A stretch of 64,000 bases of DNA from Alisma plantago-aquatica. Its lineage: Eukaryota; Streptophyta; Magnoliopsida; Alismatales; Alismataceae. The notes under the pieces were generated by a model. It did no database searches. It was not told the DNA's origin and worked only from the letters and a program-made list of their open reading frames with translations. Both the position numbers and the translations under genes were made by a program. This document shows, one piece after another, positions 22,319 through 36,200 of this stretch (positions are counted from its first letter, which is position 1; the number at the start of each line of letters is the position of its first letter). The stretch lies in the NCBI GenBank assembly GCA_963693085.1, contig OY856409.1, forward strand, positions 1,162,982,249-1,163,046,248, in the 5' to 3' direction.

Positions 22319-25300
22319 TGTAAAGACCAAGTCTCTACTATTAACATGATAAACAAAAACACCAAAAGTATGGCAGCGGAAGAATTAAATCTTGACTTAT
22401 TCAAAATGTATAAAGAGTACATTATAAAATTTCCATAAAGGAAGTACAACTTTATACAAACACAAGGATCTAGGTAGAGGAAGACTTAGACTAATACAAC
22501 ATTGTCTCCAAACAAACTATTTAAAACATATAAGCAACTATGATCATATACTATATGTTCTTCATCTTCTATCCTTAGCCTTAGGTTCACCAAGCTTCCA
22601 TGCGCACTCTGATCCTAACCTGGATGGTTGGGGTCATCCAGCAAGAGAAAGATAAAAGGTATGTGTTAAAAAAAGAAAGTATTGGACAAGGAATAAACAA
22701 CAACATTGCATAATAAAGGATTTTCCATGTTTAAGAGAATGAGAAAGATATTCAACTAAGAATAAGAGAACTGCCATATACAATCACCACAATAATAAAT
22801 CACATAGCATGAATATATTAAGACACAAACTCATCTCAATGTAGGGTGAGGCACCTACCGGACCTCACCAGGAGGAGAGAGGAAATAACATCCCAAACCT
22901 CAAAAATATATATAAATTGGCAGGGGGACTAAAACCCCAGTGCCCTGTGGGTGGTTTGTACTCATGTACACTACATTGTCATTTGGCCTAAAATACATCA
23001 TGCTTAAATAGTCACTTGGCAGTATAGTGAAAAGTAGCAAGATTGCAACATAGCATTGGGAATAAAACCCAAACAAATAAATAAAAATACCATCATAGGT
23101 CACAACCATATCCAAGAGCTCCAAGGAGTAAAAGAGTCAACAAGCAACAACATTATACAACACTTCCAAATATTTCAAAAGGATGATCCACATAGTCAAA
23201 TAACAAGATTAAGGAATTACACTCAGATGAGCCACAAGATCAATCACAATATATATAAGATTTCCAAGTATTTCAAAAGATGAGCCAATCATAGGCAACA
23301 ATAAGATTCACATAATTCAACTGAATGAACCACAATGGCAACATAAGCATAAAATAAGTAAAGAGTCAATAGATACAATTAGAGGGATAATCAGGCTAGC
23401 ACAATCATGAGTGTGGGGTTGGAAAAGTTCCCAACTGAGGAATAGGTAGTTTGCACAATTACAATAGGATCCACATACATAAAATAGGCTTCACATATTC
23501 AAATAGGGGCACATACAAAATAGGGCTCACATACAAAAATAGGTTTTCACATACCTTAGATATAAACGTTACCATCATATCCACCAAACAGATAGCAAAC
23601 CATCCATATATCCTAGTTATAAACATAACACATGTATTAATATATATAAAGGCATAAACATAGAAAAAACCCTAATTTTACAAAACTACGATTTAGAGTT
23701 CAAAACCAGGTCCAAACGATTACTCATAATCTCATGATTAAGAAAACATATTTTATTATATAAAACAGAGTTAAAATGAATTAATTATGTATTTTAAAAC
23801 ATTTACATACTAAAAATTCCATTCAAAGCAAACTTCGGAAAACCCTTGAGAATCAGGTCTCAAAAACCATAAAATCAGATTCTACGTTAAAAATCCTTTC
23901 CATCGACTATTTATTCATATTTTTCTAACAAAGGATCGATTTACTATGAATTAAGTAAACCTGACCAATCAGAAATTAGGAAAACTATAGTGTGACAGGT
24001 ATTTAAATAAAGATAGGCTTCGATGTAAATAACAGAGTAAAGGACCAAAATACCCTTGCTTGGTAAATCAAACCAATTGAAACGATGAGGGCAAAAGGGC
24101 CATTCAGGGATAGCAAAGAACTTCGCAGCAGGAGAAAACAAATAGGCAGAAATTACCAAAATGCCCATGGTAGCTCAATTGGCAACTCACAGGGGCGAGG
24201 GTATCCTGGTCATTTGCACAATCCATCGCTTTGCCAGCGAGAAACAAGAACCTGGGGGCGGAAAAGACCAAAATGACCCTAGCCCAAAAGCAAAGGCCCA
24301 TGGCAGGGGCAGGGGCGCATTGGTCCTTGCCTGACCCCGATTGCTCCTTCCTCAGCCATGGCGAGGGAGCAACCTGGAGCTTGGCTCCATTGCTCCTGCC
24401 TGCTTCCTGGCGGGTTCGTCCCAAGCTGAGACCGGGAAATTGTTCCGCGATGCCTCGCGGACACAACGAGCTCAAAAATGCCCAGAGGCATGCGCCGGCG
24501 CAAAGAAAGGAGGCCCAAGATGGCCGGAAACAGGGGAACAAAGCCGGAGCTCAAAAGCTAAAGGAAACACAATGACCCGGGAAAAAGAGGTCGGGAAACA
24601 CTTCGTGGATGGGTTGTGAGTCGAATCCAACCTTCATCGAGTGCGGAGGTGCGGTGAAGCTCGGAAAAGCTCGGCGCTAAAGGCTGCTATACGGCGGCTA
24701 TAGGGCGCATCGGTTGGGGCATCCACAGGGAAAACCAAGAGCGGGAGGAGGTAGAGTCAAGGCCCTAGGTGCTTACCACACAAGGAATTGATGGGAGGTG
24801 ACCGGAGGTACAAACTGCAGGTCGAGGTCGCCGGAGAAGAAGACGGGGTAGGTTGGGGAGATAGGGGGTAGCTAGGGACAAATTGGAGGGGGATAGGGAA
24901 AGCTCGAGGCCAGGGGGTGCTCCACGGCCCCTTAAATAGGTCGGAGGAGAACTCGAGTCGCCTCTGTGACACAGAGGTGGAGAGAGGCAGGTCGTCGGGT
25001 TTGGGCATTTCACGAAAATGGCAAGGGAGGTGATGAATTGGGGCTCAACTGAAGCGTCTCGATGAGACGGACTCAACGCACAAGAAATCTCGCAAAGAGG
25101 TGAACGAGGGAGAGAGATCGACGCTGAGGAGCCTAGCTGTCGGGTCTGTCCTAACGGCTGGAGGATGAAGGAGATACGGACGCCGTTGGATTATGTCCGG
25201 ATTGAGATGATCAGACGTGAGTCATCCGATGGAGCGCGTTTGAGAGTTAAAGCGTGACAGGGGTAAAATAACGGAACATTAGCGTTACATTTTGATGTAA

Positions 25301-26005
25301 AAGAAATCGATGCAATAACTATATACACACCATATTAAAAGCTAATAAAATCCATTAGAGGGGTCAAATCAACTCCAAACAACACCAAATTTGAACCATA
25401 GGCTTATAATGACGAAAACTACAATGCTATATAATTAGAATCTCGTTTAATGCATAATATGGCCATTAATAAATATATGGCTCATAAAGGAGTATAAAAA
25501 TACATTAAAATCAAGGAATTATATGAAAAAGCCTATTAATGAGAAACATGTGAGTAAATTAGACATATAAAACATATTAGGATACAAATAATCATTACTT
25601 AACAAAATAACATATTATTATGAATTAAAATCATATTTCGAGGAGAGAGAAACAATAAAGGTTAATATACATATATATGAATTCAAATACATATTAATAA
25701 TAATATATTTATCCAAAAAGCTCCAAATTAATATAATCTACTATATTATCCCATTAAAGACCAAATTACATAATTAACCCTAACTTATCTCCTAATGTGG
25801 GTTATTTGTGCAAACACCCCTCAATTTACATCAATGAGGGTAAATAGTGATTTCAACATCAAATTGTGCTCAAATTGCACAAGGAGTCCAAGAATGCTCC
25901 AAAAGGATGGGAAATTTATGGAAAAGGTCCAAATGGACTAAAAGGCAAAGAAATGCTCAAGAATGGGTAAATTGCAGGGAAGACCCTGAGTTTCAGTATG
26001 TTACA
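22319..26005 (-). repeat. LARD2 5' LTR, 3687 bp
   Basis: Matches 16778-20464 end to end with no gaps visible. Nearly all differences, mostly C/T and G/A, lie in the GC-rich block at about 23740-25560. TATA box at about 24932-24940. Ends in GTTACA followed by the ATTGC duplication. Confidence 0.93.
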
Positions 26006-29000
26006 ATTGCCCCAGCGAGAGATATAACTCTCCGCCAAAAACATTGTTATTGTAGTTTATTATATTAAAATTGAGCAGGAGTTATTTTTACATTATCAGG
26101 AAGAATTATTCATCATAGAATAGAATAAGATAATCTCCATTCTCAAGGAGGTTTGCATCTACCCATGGTAGATAAGTAATTCATCTGTCTACCTTGCAGA
26201 GAATATAAAGGAACATAATTAACATTTCTCTACTAAGGAATGCACAAAGAAATGCAACATCAGCCAATGAATCTCCGTATTCAATCCTTAAGCAAACATG
26301 CTATACGGCTGATTACATTTTACAATCACACTTATTCTCTGAGGAGATGAGATATACCGCTCATACTCCAACCGACCATTATGAAATCGCCTCAGTACCA
26401 TACATAGGTCATCAAAAGAGTCAGATTCTTATGACCTCATCTATCTCGGTCAGTACGAGACCACATGCAGGACATCTCGTGTCTCTGCTAACTAGCTAGC
26501 CAGGGTATTCTGGCACCTTCACTACAGAGTTATAGCATCAACTGCACTCTCATCGCCAATCGAGAGATTTCTTCTTTATCTCCTCGATCCGACATTAAGT
26601 ATCATTGGGAGATTCATGATACATCCATCCCGACATATTCATAAAGGATTGAGAGGTTTCTTGTTTACCTTCCAACAATCTCTTCAAGAGGACGTAAGGA
26701 TATTTTCACACATTGACCCCCACATATTGAAAATATGTGCTCCGGGTTTTGCCGCGGGCACGCGTTTCACCATCACCTATTCCTGATGATGATGGATCTA
26801 TGGTCATAGAACTACATGAATATATTTCACTTGATTTAGTAAGTACATTCTCATATTCTTTTAGCATCATCTAAGTTCTCAAACATAACTTATTACAACA
26901 ATGCTTTTAAGAGACATGTACTACTTTTATCAGTCTTTCAAAGACCCCGGGGAACTCAGTCCCTCATTTCAATACTGGGAATTCTCATCCCTTCACATTC
27001 TCATCACCATAATCATATGGTTATGGGTATTCAAACCCTTAACTCATCATTGAGCATTATTATACCTTTTTCAGGTAACTATCACCTTCAGGTCATCTGA
27101 CCAAGGCATTCATGATACTTGTTACACAATCATCACACCTGTCTCACAAGGCCATGAAATATCTTGTCACCTCTCACTAGGTAGCAACTTACTCATGTGA
27201 CTCATAAAAGTCCATGCATATTGCTTCTTTTACTAAGCAACAACAATATTAAGGCATATAATGCCAATCAACATTTATTATATAAATGTTACAGCTCAAA
27301 CTAGCTATATACATCACCTCATAATATCTGTATGGTTATTAGGCATGATAACAGTCATACAAGATATTCATCACATCATGTGATGCAATAGTAACACCAT
27401 TATTCCTCTGCTAGGAATTAGGGTTTACTATCAAATAGGGCTTTTCATTCCCTTTACCCAAATTAGGGTTAGGGTTCCCCATTTCTCATTAATAAATATT
27501 TCATGATCTCATTATCTGTCCAACCCTTAATACATTATTCCATACCTCTGGGGCATTCAAGGATATCATATTTGATTATTCTAGAACATTACTTTCATCA
27601 TATAGCATTAATGATCATCAATTCAAGGTATGAGTTCATTTCTCATCCTCATCATGGTATGATTACATCATACACATCATTTGGGCTTAACCCCATTCTC
27701 AAGGTACATTAATTAAACTCATCAAGGTGCAACAACTCATTACATTTCATTGTAATAGTTTCATAACACACTTCATATGTTTCTTACCCAATTATATTGG
27801 ATTTGGAGTACATCAAGGCATATAAACCTTGAAGTGTTAAATGTGATAACTATCATATTTTGATGTATCACTTTCTCATTACTTCAGACTCTCCTAAATT
27901 AGCCATCTTATCTTGTATTAAGGTATTTCCCTTCTTAATACATTCCATCACTAATCACTTACCTATAGCATATAATGCATAGGCCACACATTAGAGTTGT
28001 CCAACTATCTTTAATGATATGGACTTGTCTAATGGTAAAGACATTGCTTACATTAGGTTGCATATATTCAATCACATGAAATGTTTCACCTTTATAAGGC
28101 CATTCCTTCCATCTCATCATTAGGGTTTCTTTATACCCTTACTTAAGATTAGAATTATGATTCATTGTCATATTATCCATGATTAGGGCTTTATGTATTA
28201 TGACTCCTCATTAGAGTCTCACATGCCTTCACCCTTCTTAGGGCCTCTTATCACAACATAACATTAGTACGTCATGTGGTGTTAATACTTAGTTAAGGTT
28301 TCTCATGGAATCACCCTCAACTAGGGTTTCCACCATAGTTTCCCTTCTTTTTGGGTCTACTATTCATCTCTATTAGGATTTCATTCAATTATCCATAATT
28401 GGAGATTCACTATTCATCGCAATTAGAGATTTACATCTCTTTTCCCTTAATTAGAGTTTCACTTATGATTACCCTAGATTAGGGCTACATCCTTACCCTG
28501 GATTAGGGTTTCATTTAGAATTGCCCTCAATTAGGGTTAGAATTCAATAACCCTATCAATTAGGGTTTATGTTCATGATTAGGGTTTCATGATCTTTTTA
28601 CTTAAGGATCATACCCTTAATCACCACATGAATCATATTCATGTTATGAATTCATGCTAACATCATCTCAACTTGATAAGGTCATATCATCCCTTCAATC
28701 AAGTACATACAACTATGAATTACATAGTGTACCAAGTCATTGATCCTATAAGCAATTAGGGTTCATCCCTTAATTGGAACTAATCACTTAGGTACTAATA
28801 GGGTTTCAATATTTGTACCTTCATTGATTATCATTACTAATCATCATTGGATCAATGAGTCATTCATCATCTCTATTCTCGAGAGATTCAATCACCTTGG
28901 ACCTCCATTACATAAGGTATCCAATTGAATTGATCAATTGAATCTACAATCAACTTTGACTACTTGACCCCCAAACGGTCTTGGTCTTTCAAAGTTCAAA

Positions 29001-29034
29001 CGGTTTGAAACCTTTTGGTAAAGGCGGTGCTTGA

Positions 29035-29186
29035 GACCACTTGCCCAAGTAGGTGAAGACTGTTTGCCCAAGTACGTGAAGACCGTTTGCCCAAGTAGGT
29101 GAAGACCGTTTGGCCAAGTAGGTGAAGACCGTTTGGCCAAGTAGGTGAAGACCGTTTGGCCAAGTAGGTGAAGACCGTTTGGCCAT
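29035..29186. repeat. 23-bp tandem array (7 units) in LARD1 right LTR
   Basis: Same array as at 11722-11873, with units starting at 29035 and every 23 bp to 29173. Seven units in both LTRs, but with different point changes. Confidence 0.9.
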
Positions 29187-29309
29187 CACATCATCAAAAT
29201 CCAAGTCAACCAATTAGGGTTTGGATCATTGGATTGATCACCAAATCAGCAATTGATTACACTTTAACTTAGTATCATTGGATCATCAATTGCTTAACCA
29301 TACTCACCC

Positions 29310-30195
29310 CTAGACCTCCAAACGGTCTTGGGTGATCTCCAAAGAGACCATTTTGATGAGTTCCAAACGATCTTGAGACCGTTTGGCTCATCCGATCCTT
29401 GGATTCTAGTGAAATTTCATCAAGGTTTGGTCTATTGAGTCGATCAACAAATCAGCACTTAATTGCAAAGTGATTTGGTACCTTTAGACCTTCAATTGGT
29501 CAACCATGCTTAACCCTAGACCTCCAAACGGTCTTGGGTGATCCCCAAAAGGTCTTGAGACCGTTTGGGTGATCCCCAAACAGTTTTGAAACCGTTTGGG
29601 TCAATCAACCCAAAACATCAACTCATTCCAATGCAAAATCAACACTTAGCCGATTAGGGTTAACACCATATCTTTTGTCCTTCAAACACTTAACCATATC
29701 CAACCCTAGACCTCCAAATGGTCTTGGGTGACCCCAAACGATTTTGAGACCGTTTGGGTAATCCCCAAACGGTTTTGAAACCGTTTGGGTTAAATAACCC
29801 AAAAAGTCAAATCAATCAAGTTGAAAATCGACACTTAATCCAATTAGGGTTTGCCTAATTGATTAGCCTTCAACTCATGATTCCTTTGGAATTAATCCAT
29901 AAAATTTGGTGAGTTTTTAAAAAACATTATTAGGAACAGGAATCTCAAACGGTAAACCCTTGGTCAACTCACTCAAACGGTTTTGAAACCGTTTTCCCAA
30001 AAAGGAAAATAAATCTAGTTGAAAATCAGCACTTAATCCAATTAGGGTTTTGCCCAATTGATTGGCCTTCAACTCACGATTCTTTGGGAGTTAACCCATC
30101 AAATTTGGTGAGTCATTATCCAACATAATTAGGAACAGTAATCTCAAATGGTCAACCCTTGGTCAACTCACTGAAACGGTTTGGTGAAACCGCAT
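29310..30195. repeat. CCAAACGGT hairpin array, LARD1 right LTR
   Basis: Counterpart of 11990-12935. It has an extra GGTCTTGAGACCGTTTGG unit near 29547-29570. It lacks the block of several TTTCAAACCGTTTGCTCCC units present at 12838-12935, so the two LTRs of one element differ in hairpin number. Confidence 0.85.
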
Positions 30196-31617
30196 GAGCA
30201 ATTAACTCAAAACTGTATGAACCATGATTTCTTTGGAAAAAAGTATCCAAGACGATGTCATCATCATCTACCTTCGTCCCTGAAGTTCTAACAACTTCTG
30301 ATTTCATGAAATAACCATTTTCAACCAGAAATTAAACAAGATAATGAAGGAATCATTGAAATTGCAAGATTAATGGTTAAATAACAATGAAAAAGGGATC
30401 AAGTTATAAAACCCGCCTTCAATCTGATCTCCAAGCTCCAAGCTACACGGCTCTAATGGTGGATGAAGCTTATCAAACTATTCCAAGGCTCAACTTCAAG
30501 ATTTGGAGTGAAATGATCGGCTAGAATTGAAGATTGAGTGAAGAAATGAAGGAATTACACATTGTTTTATGATTTTCACCATGAAATCATGAAGAACGAA
30601 GATCAAAGGCTTACCAACAGGTTGGGGACGTGCTCCCTGCTGTCCTTAGCCTTCTTGGTCAGTTTTGCAAGCAAGGAGAGGAAGTGGGGTCGTAAAAGCC
30701 TTTCATTTGGCTTGGAAAAGATACTTTTATAAGAAGATTGAGGAGAGAGAAGATACTTTATAAAAGTCTTTTAAATTCCAAAATTGTTGCCACCACTTCC
30801 CCCTTGGTTTCTTGCATGCAAGGGCATCTCTATCCCCACCGAACTCCCTTCCATTATCCATGAATTATTGGAAAAGAAATTAAGCACCTTAACCCTTATA
30901 ATAAGAATATCCATATTTGAGTGGAAATTATTTTTCTTATAATAATGGTGAGTAGAATTTCACCTCCTTAGGATATGCTCGTGCCTTTGCAAGGATTTAG
31001 GCTTATACACACACATCTGAATCCACCCATTTTGGTTTTCGTTGAAGGCCCTTTAATTAATACATTTATTTTTGCCCTAAATCGAATTAGGGTTTCAATT
31101 AGGATTAAATCTTGATTATTTTAATATCAAGATTCTCTCTCCTCCAACTTAATTCAAATGAGGCTCCCCTCTCATTTCTTTTCTCTAAATGATTCCAAGA
31201 ATCATTAAGGACCTTATTGAAGTGGTAATTTGCATATTGAACCCTAGGTTTTGGGTAAATTACACATTACACCAAAACTGGGTTTTCATGCACATACATT
31301 GCTTTATCAGCTCTTTCTTGGTATTCCGGCTTCCATAAGCCACACCTCATCATAATCTTCACTCTCATGGTGATTCAACACATGAGGAACATATTATCAT
31401 GCACAATTTGCACTTAAACCCCTCAACTTGGGTATTTTGCACATTAGTCCAAAACAAACAAAACATTGATTTCAACAATGTTCAAAAAGAACTAGAATTG
31501 CAATATAAGTTCCTCTTGATCCCTAATTACCTTTCACAAGATGAGATTAAGAATTTAATCATCTTTCTTAATCAAAAAACCTAGGGTTAAAGTATAACCC
31601 AGGTCAGGGTTGTTACA

Positions 31618-33140
31618 AACACAGTCGTGGTGATCCACCAACCCTACCCTACTTTACACTGATTTTCCTAAACTACCCCCACTTACCCTAGTGCCTCCCC
31701 ACCACCTATATATACATAGGTGGCAGCTAGGGCATGAAAGTGAGATGCCCCTACAGCTGCTCCAAGCTCCATTCTCCTTCCTTGAGCTTTGCATGCAAAC
31801 CCTTTGCATTTTGACTCACCATCCACCATTTCCACCCTCATTCCCCCATGGAATCCTAGTTTCCTATGTTTCCATCCATAAACCCCCACATCTTCATGCA
31901 CCCCTACACCCTTGGAGGAGGAAGGACGTCCACAGCAGCCCATAGGTGAAGGAGAAGACTTCTACATCGAGCTTCATGGCATTTTCCCTTCTTCTACCCC
32001 TTTCTTTTCTTGTTTCTTTGACTATGTGTAGCTAAGCCCCTAGTGGTGGGTTGTTTGGGTTAAAATGTGACTTTCATACCATGTTGGGGGAAAGTTTCTT
32101 GTAATGAACTTAATTCATATCTATGATGATTGCCTCTTGCTTCTATCTCATTTCCCATTTTATTGCATGTGGTTTGTTCTTTTTACATGAATTGTGTGCT
32201 TTGAGATGTTTGATGACGCTTATCTCCTAGGAGGAATTGGAGTGTATATGGCAATCTTAGGAATGGCTCCTAGGTCCAAATAGTGGATCCCTATCTAGCC
32301 CCCTTTGTTCCTACATTCACACCCCTCCTCCTACAAATGAGTGTGAGATCTAAGTAGCTAGTGTAAGTGAGATTGATGCAATTGCCTAGGGCCTTCTAAA
32401 GGCTAGAGTGGGTAGTGGCATGAGGTCAAATACCCACATCTCTACTCCCAGTTCTACCCTCAACCCTCAATTGCTCACTATCACTTACCCTAGAAACCTA
32501 GATTTGGCTAATCCCATTATAATTACACCTAACCCTAGTCTTCTACTAGTAGTATAGGGTATGTTCTAATGGCATTGTCCTTGTTGTTTGGTTTGATAAT
32601 ATAGATATGAAATGATAACCTTGCATGTTTAATGATCTCCCCCAACTAATATCAAAGTTACATCCCCCAAACGTCCCACCTACCCTAATCATCTACTTAA
32701 AACCCATCTTGCTCTGCTTGCTTATTCATGCTAGTCTAGTTTAGTCACTTTTGCTTAATCTAGTTAATTACTTAGTTTTTCTCTTTAGTGTTAACTTAGG
32801 CTCTTGCTCTTGCTAGTGGCTAGTTTAGTTCTTAATTGGTTCTTGCCTTGCTAGAGTAGTGTAGCTCTTCTTGCTCTTGCTTAGTTAGTTTGTTAACTTA
32901 GTTTACTAATTTTCTTGCTCTTCCATAACTTAGTTTCCATCTTGCATTTCTTACTTGTTCAATTAGCTTAATTAACAACCAAAACCTTTTAAAACCCTAA
33001 AGCCCTAAGCTCCTCAAAAGGAACATAGTATACTCTACCTAACTCTAGTGCCCCCTCTATCTCTGTGGTTTGACCCCTTATCTTGCCAATCACCTATACT
33101 ACAACAGTACCCCGTATGCTTGCGGGCGACTTGTTTTAGT
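31618..33140 (+). repeat. 3' LTR of Athila A, right part (U3 end, R, U5)
   Basis: Resumes after LARD1 with CACAGTCGTGGTG, the palindrome type of the U3. The TATA box at 31707 follows, then about 1.4 kb of transcribed leader. It closes with CTATACTACAACA and GTATGCTTGCGGGCG, a sequence typical of the end of Athila LTRs. The exact right end, somewhere at 33108-33140, is unsure because the second LTR of the element is outside the window. Open frames at 31683-31945 on both strands are not recognised. Confidence 0.65.
31707..31714 (+). promoter_or_regulatory. TATA box of Athila A LTR
   Basis: TATATATA centred in CCACCTATATATACATAGGTGG-like symmetry, with GC-richer DNA before and leader sequence after. 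Position fits the U3/R border. Confidence 0.6.
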
Positions 33141-33249
33141 CTTAGTGATTGACTCGGTTAGGGATAACATAAATTTTAAAAGCATAAGATCCCATATCCC
33201 GTGCGCTCTGACCTCATGGGGTGTAAAATAACCACTAGCGGGGACGCAC

Positions 33250-36200
33250 CAGTATACCATACCAACAGACTCCCACATGTACATAGAGTAAATCACTAAT
33301 GAATCTCATTCTTAGTGATCTAAACATGTCCATCATGTTTCTATTATGCAAGTGCAAATCCAATGGGTTAGCAACAATTTTCTATCAGTCAGTGTATTGC
33401 ATGTTTCTCATCTCTTCGTTGTGAGATGAAACTATCATAATATGTTATCTGATATTCCTTTCCTAAACAGTAGCTCCATTGTAGTCATAGTATCTCAATT
33501 GTGGCATCAATGGTTAGAACATCTTTAAGATCATCCATATGAACATATATATCCATATAGTATACACTCTTGTGTTCATAACACTAGGATACGTTGTTTT
33601 TGTTGTACAATTGTATAGATGGTCTGTAATTCAGATCCCTTCCAACTAACAACTCTTTTCTTAAAATTAAGCATATTTATATTTAATCACTTTCCTCATT
33701 CAGGAAGCTTGCATCAGTGTAACCCTTTGTACTCAACATTTCCTTGCTTCTATGCTTTAGCAACTTATCCTTAAATACTTCACAAGTACTAATGGGTTTT
33801 TCTAAAGACATTCCACTGGCCATCATAAAAAACTAATACCATCTTGATATGTCCAGTACATACAAGATTATGGGTTGATTACATTTATATACCATCCATG
33901 ATAGTTCCATTGATGGTGCACATGGAATATCACTCATGTCTTTCCATTCTTCATAATAAGTTGAGCTTTAGGGTTCATGGGAGACTAATCTAGATTATCT
34001 CTCATTGAATCCTTTATGTTGAACTATGTCAACATCTAGCTATTATATGTTCTCATATTTAGGTTATATAACTTTTCAAGAACTATCTATATAGATCTCG
34101 ATCCCTATTTCATAGGATGTTTCATCTAATTATGCATTTTTTAAGGTAATTTCCACACTAGGTCTTAATATTATTGAGATATTATTCCTCATCTACATGT
34201 GGAATATTCATATATTCTCCCACTAATTCTTTTGTAATAACATACTTTGTCATTTATCTTGATTCAAGTCAAACTCTTTGACTCTCTTATAAAGTCAACA
34301 ATCCTATTTTTTATATGAGAAAGCAATCTATGGACCCCAATATCCAGAGTGTGGTTTGACAAGTTCATCACAGCTATTACAGTCCTCTTCATTACAATCC
34401 CAGGATTGTACATTGTAGCTTATAGACTTTGTTTTCATTTATGAAGTTTGTAGAACATTTAGGTTGTGTCACGTACGCATCCTTTCAAATATTCCTTTTT
34501 AGGAATGCAGATTTCAACTTCTTATGCCAAATCTCATAGTCTATTCTGGATACAACAACAAGCATTAAAATTGGAAAAAGGAGTTTCTTCAAGTTCAACT
34601 ATTTGAACTGATTTAAAAACATCTCCAACCAATATGTCCTTTTTATTTTATCCATGTTGGTATTCCAATGAAAACCCAAATTCACCTTATGGATTTACCT
34701 CTTCAGGTGATACTGGCAAGGTTATACTTTGTTAGTGTACATGGACTCCATAATGGCATTGAACCATTTCTCAGATTATGGTTCTCAATAGCTTCTAGAT
34801 ACTTTGTTGACTCATCATCTTATAACCAACCCATCTGAGTTGCTGGATTCACAATCTTTAAATCCCAGATGTATTCTACTACAACTATGAGATTCCATAT
34901 TACACGAGGAACTTAAGATTCCACAACAATTTGTGATTCTCACTTGTTGTCATTCCTCCTTGTCAATCTCGAACCTTTTGAGTTTTAAGTTACTCCCGTT
35001 GGTTCTGTTGGAACTCAATAATCCTATCAACAAAACACTTTTTTTATTGGATTGGGATTAATAGTAACATTAAATAATCATGGTTTGTGGATAAACCTTT
35101 TCAAGAAACTATTTTTTGTAAAAATTTCAATCCTTAAGACATATTGGGACATTCCCATATCACATATGATGTCTATTAAGTCATTTCAGACAATACATTG
35201 TTTTAGTGTTACGTACATATTTAAGAGGAGACATAAGATTAAATTAATATTATAATTACATCATGATGTAATCCCTTCTTCCTAACACATCATCATGTTT
35301 AGATAGATTTGACTTGTGATACACTATCACGGTATACCCAGATGGTTCTCAAACTATTGATGTAAAGTATTGTAACATTTGATCATATCAAAGTTTCTTA
35401 ATACTTTAATCAAAGTTAGACCTCATATATAACTTGAACAGTTCAAGAGTTTAATGTTTGTATTTCACCAAATACAATCCTCATTCCAACTGAGATCATC
35501 GATGAATATTTTGAAGTACAAACAATTACCTATACTATTTATTCTATAAGATCTTCATACATCAGCATGTATAAGACTTAATAGAGTGCTTATCCTCCCA
35601 CTACATATAGTGAAGGTTGTTTCCTTATATTTCTAATAATTAAGTGTTGCATATCTCTTATTGGTTTAATAACCAAGAGACTCCAGAATACATCAATATG
35701 GTTTCTAGAAATACATTTCTCATATATGATCTTTATATAACAATGCTAAAGTATGTTTGAGTTATCAATTATAATCCTTTGGTATTAATGTTATATAAAT
35801 TCATCTTGAGATTCTTACATATAAAGATCATTAGATGGTTCAACATTTACATACAATCACCACCTTCACTATGAGAGATGACTATGACCACTAATTATGG
35901 TTTTTGCATGTCACTCTCATGTTGGGTTTGTCTGATACACTATTCCAAAATAAGTATATGTGTGTTTGGTTTGATATACCATATCATGACTAATGAGATT
36001 ACATCATCAACTAACACATACTCCAGTGTTGTGTGTTATTGCTATCTATCTGCCTTCCACTGTAACAACTGACTAGGGACATAATAAGAATGTACATACT
36101 CCTCACACTCATATGATCTCATTATTCAAGTCTCGTACTTGAAGACATATATCTTTGAGTATTTTCAATCTCTAGACATTCATAATATTTCCTTATTATC

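Larger units (their letters stand above)
16778..26005 (-). mobile_element. LARD2: young non-autonomous Tekay-like LTR element
   Basis: A complete element of 9228 bp with LTRs of exactly 3687 bp each (16778-20464 and 22319-26005), TGTAAAG...GTTACA ends, and 1854 bp of internal non-coding DNA. It is flanked by a perfect 5-bp target duplication ATTGC (16773-16777 and 26006-26010). By eye the LTRs differ at only about thirty positions, under 1%, with no length change. It is the youngest clearly dated insertion here. It has no gag or pol, so it would have to be moved by another element. Confidence 0.93.
8196..31617 (-). mobile_element. LARD1: giant non-autonomous Tekay-like LTR element
   Basis: The element has two long direct repeats (8196-14356, and 16290-16777 plus 26011-31617). 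Between them are only 1933 bp of non-coding DNA. On the - strand it reads TGTAACAACCC to GTCGCCA, with a tRNA-Met primer site at 16271-16282 and a polypurine-like tract with a stem-loop at 14357-14394. There is no gag or pol, which fits the LARD class. LARD2 is nested in the right LTR. By eye the first 488 bp of the LTRs differ at about two dozen sites, near 5%, so the insertion is not recent. Confidence 0.85.
26011..31617 (-). repeat. LARD1 5' LTR, second piece (right of LARD2)
   Basis: 5607 bp continuing the LARD1 LTR, collinear with 8684-14356. With the 488-bp first piece the LTR is 6095 bp, 66 bp shorter than the left one. A large part of the difference is a loss (or lack of gain) of hairpin units near 30170. 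It contains the same telobox-rich segment, 23-bp array (29035-29186) and candidate TATA box (30756-30765). Confidence 0.88.

Noticed and set aside
8191..31622. Target duplication for LARD1
   Set aside because: Left CGCTC and right AACAC do not match; probably decayed or rearranged, so not reported as a duplication.
31683..31945. 84- and 86-codon frames on opposite strands
   Set aside because: They lie in the transcribed leader just below the TATA box of the Athila A LTR, without recognisable domains.
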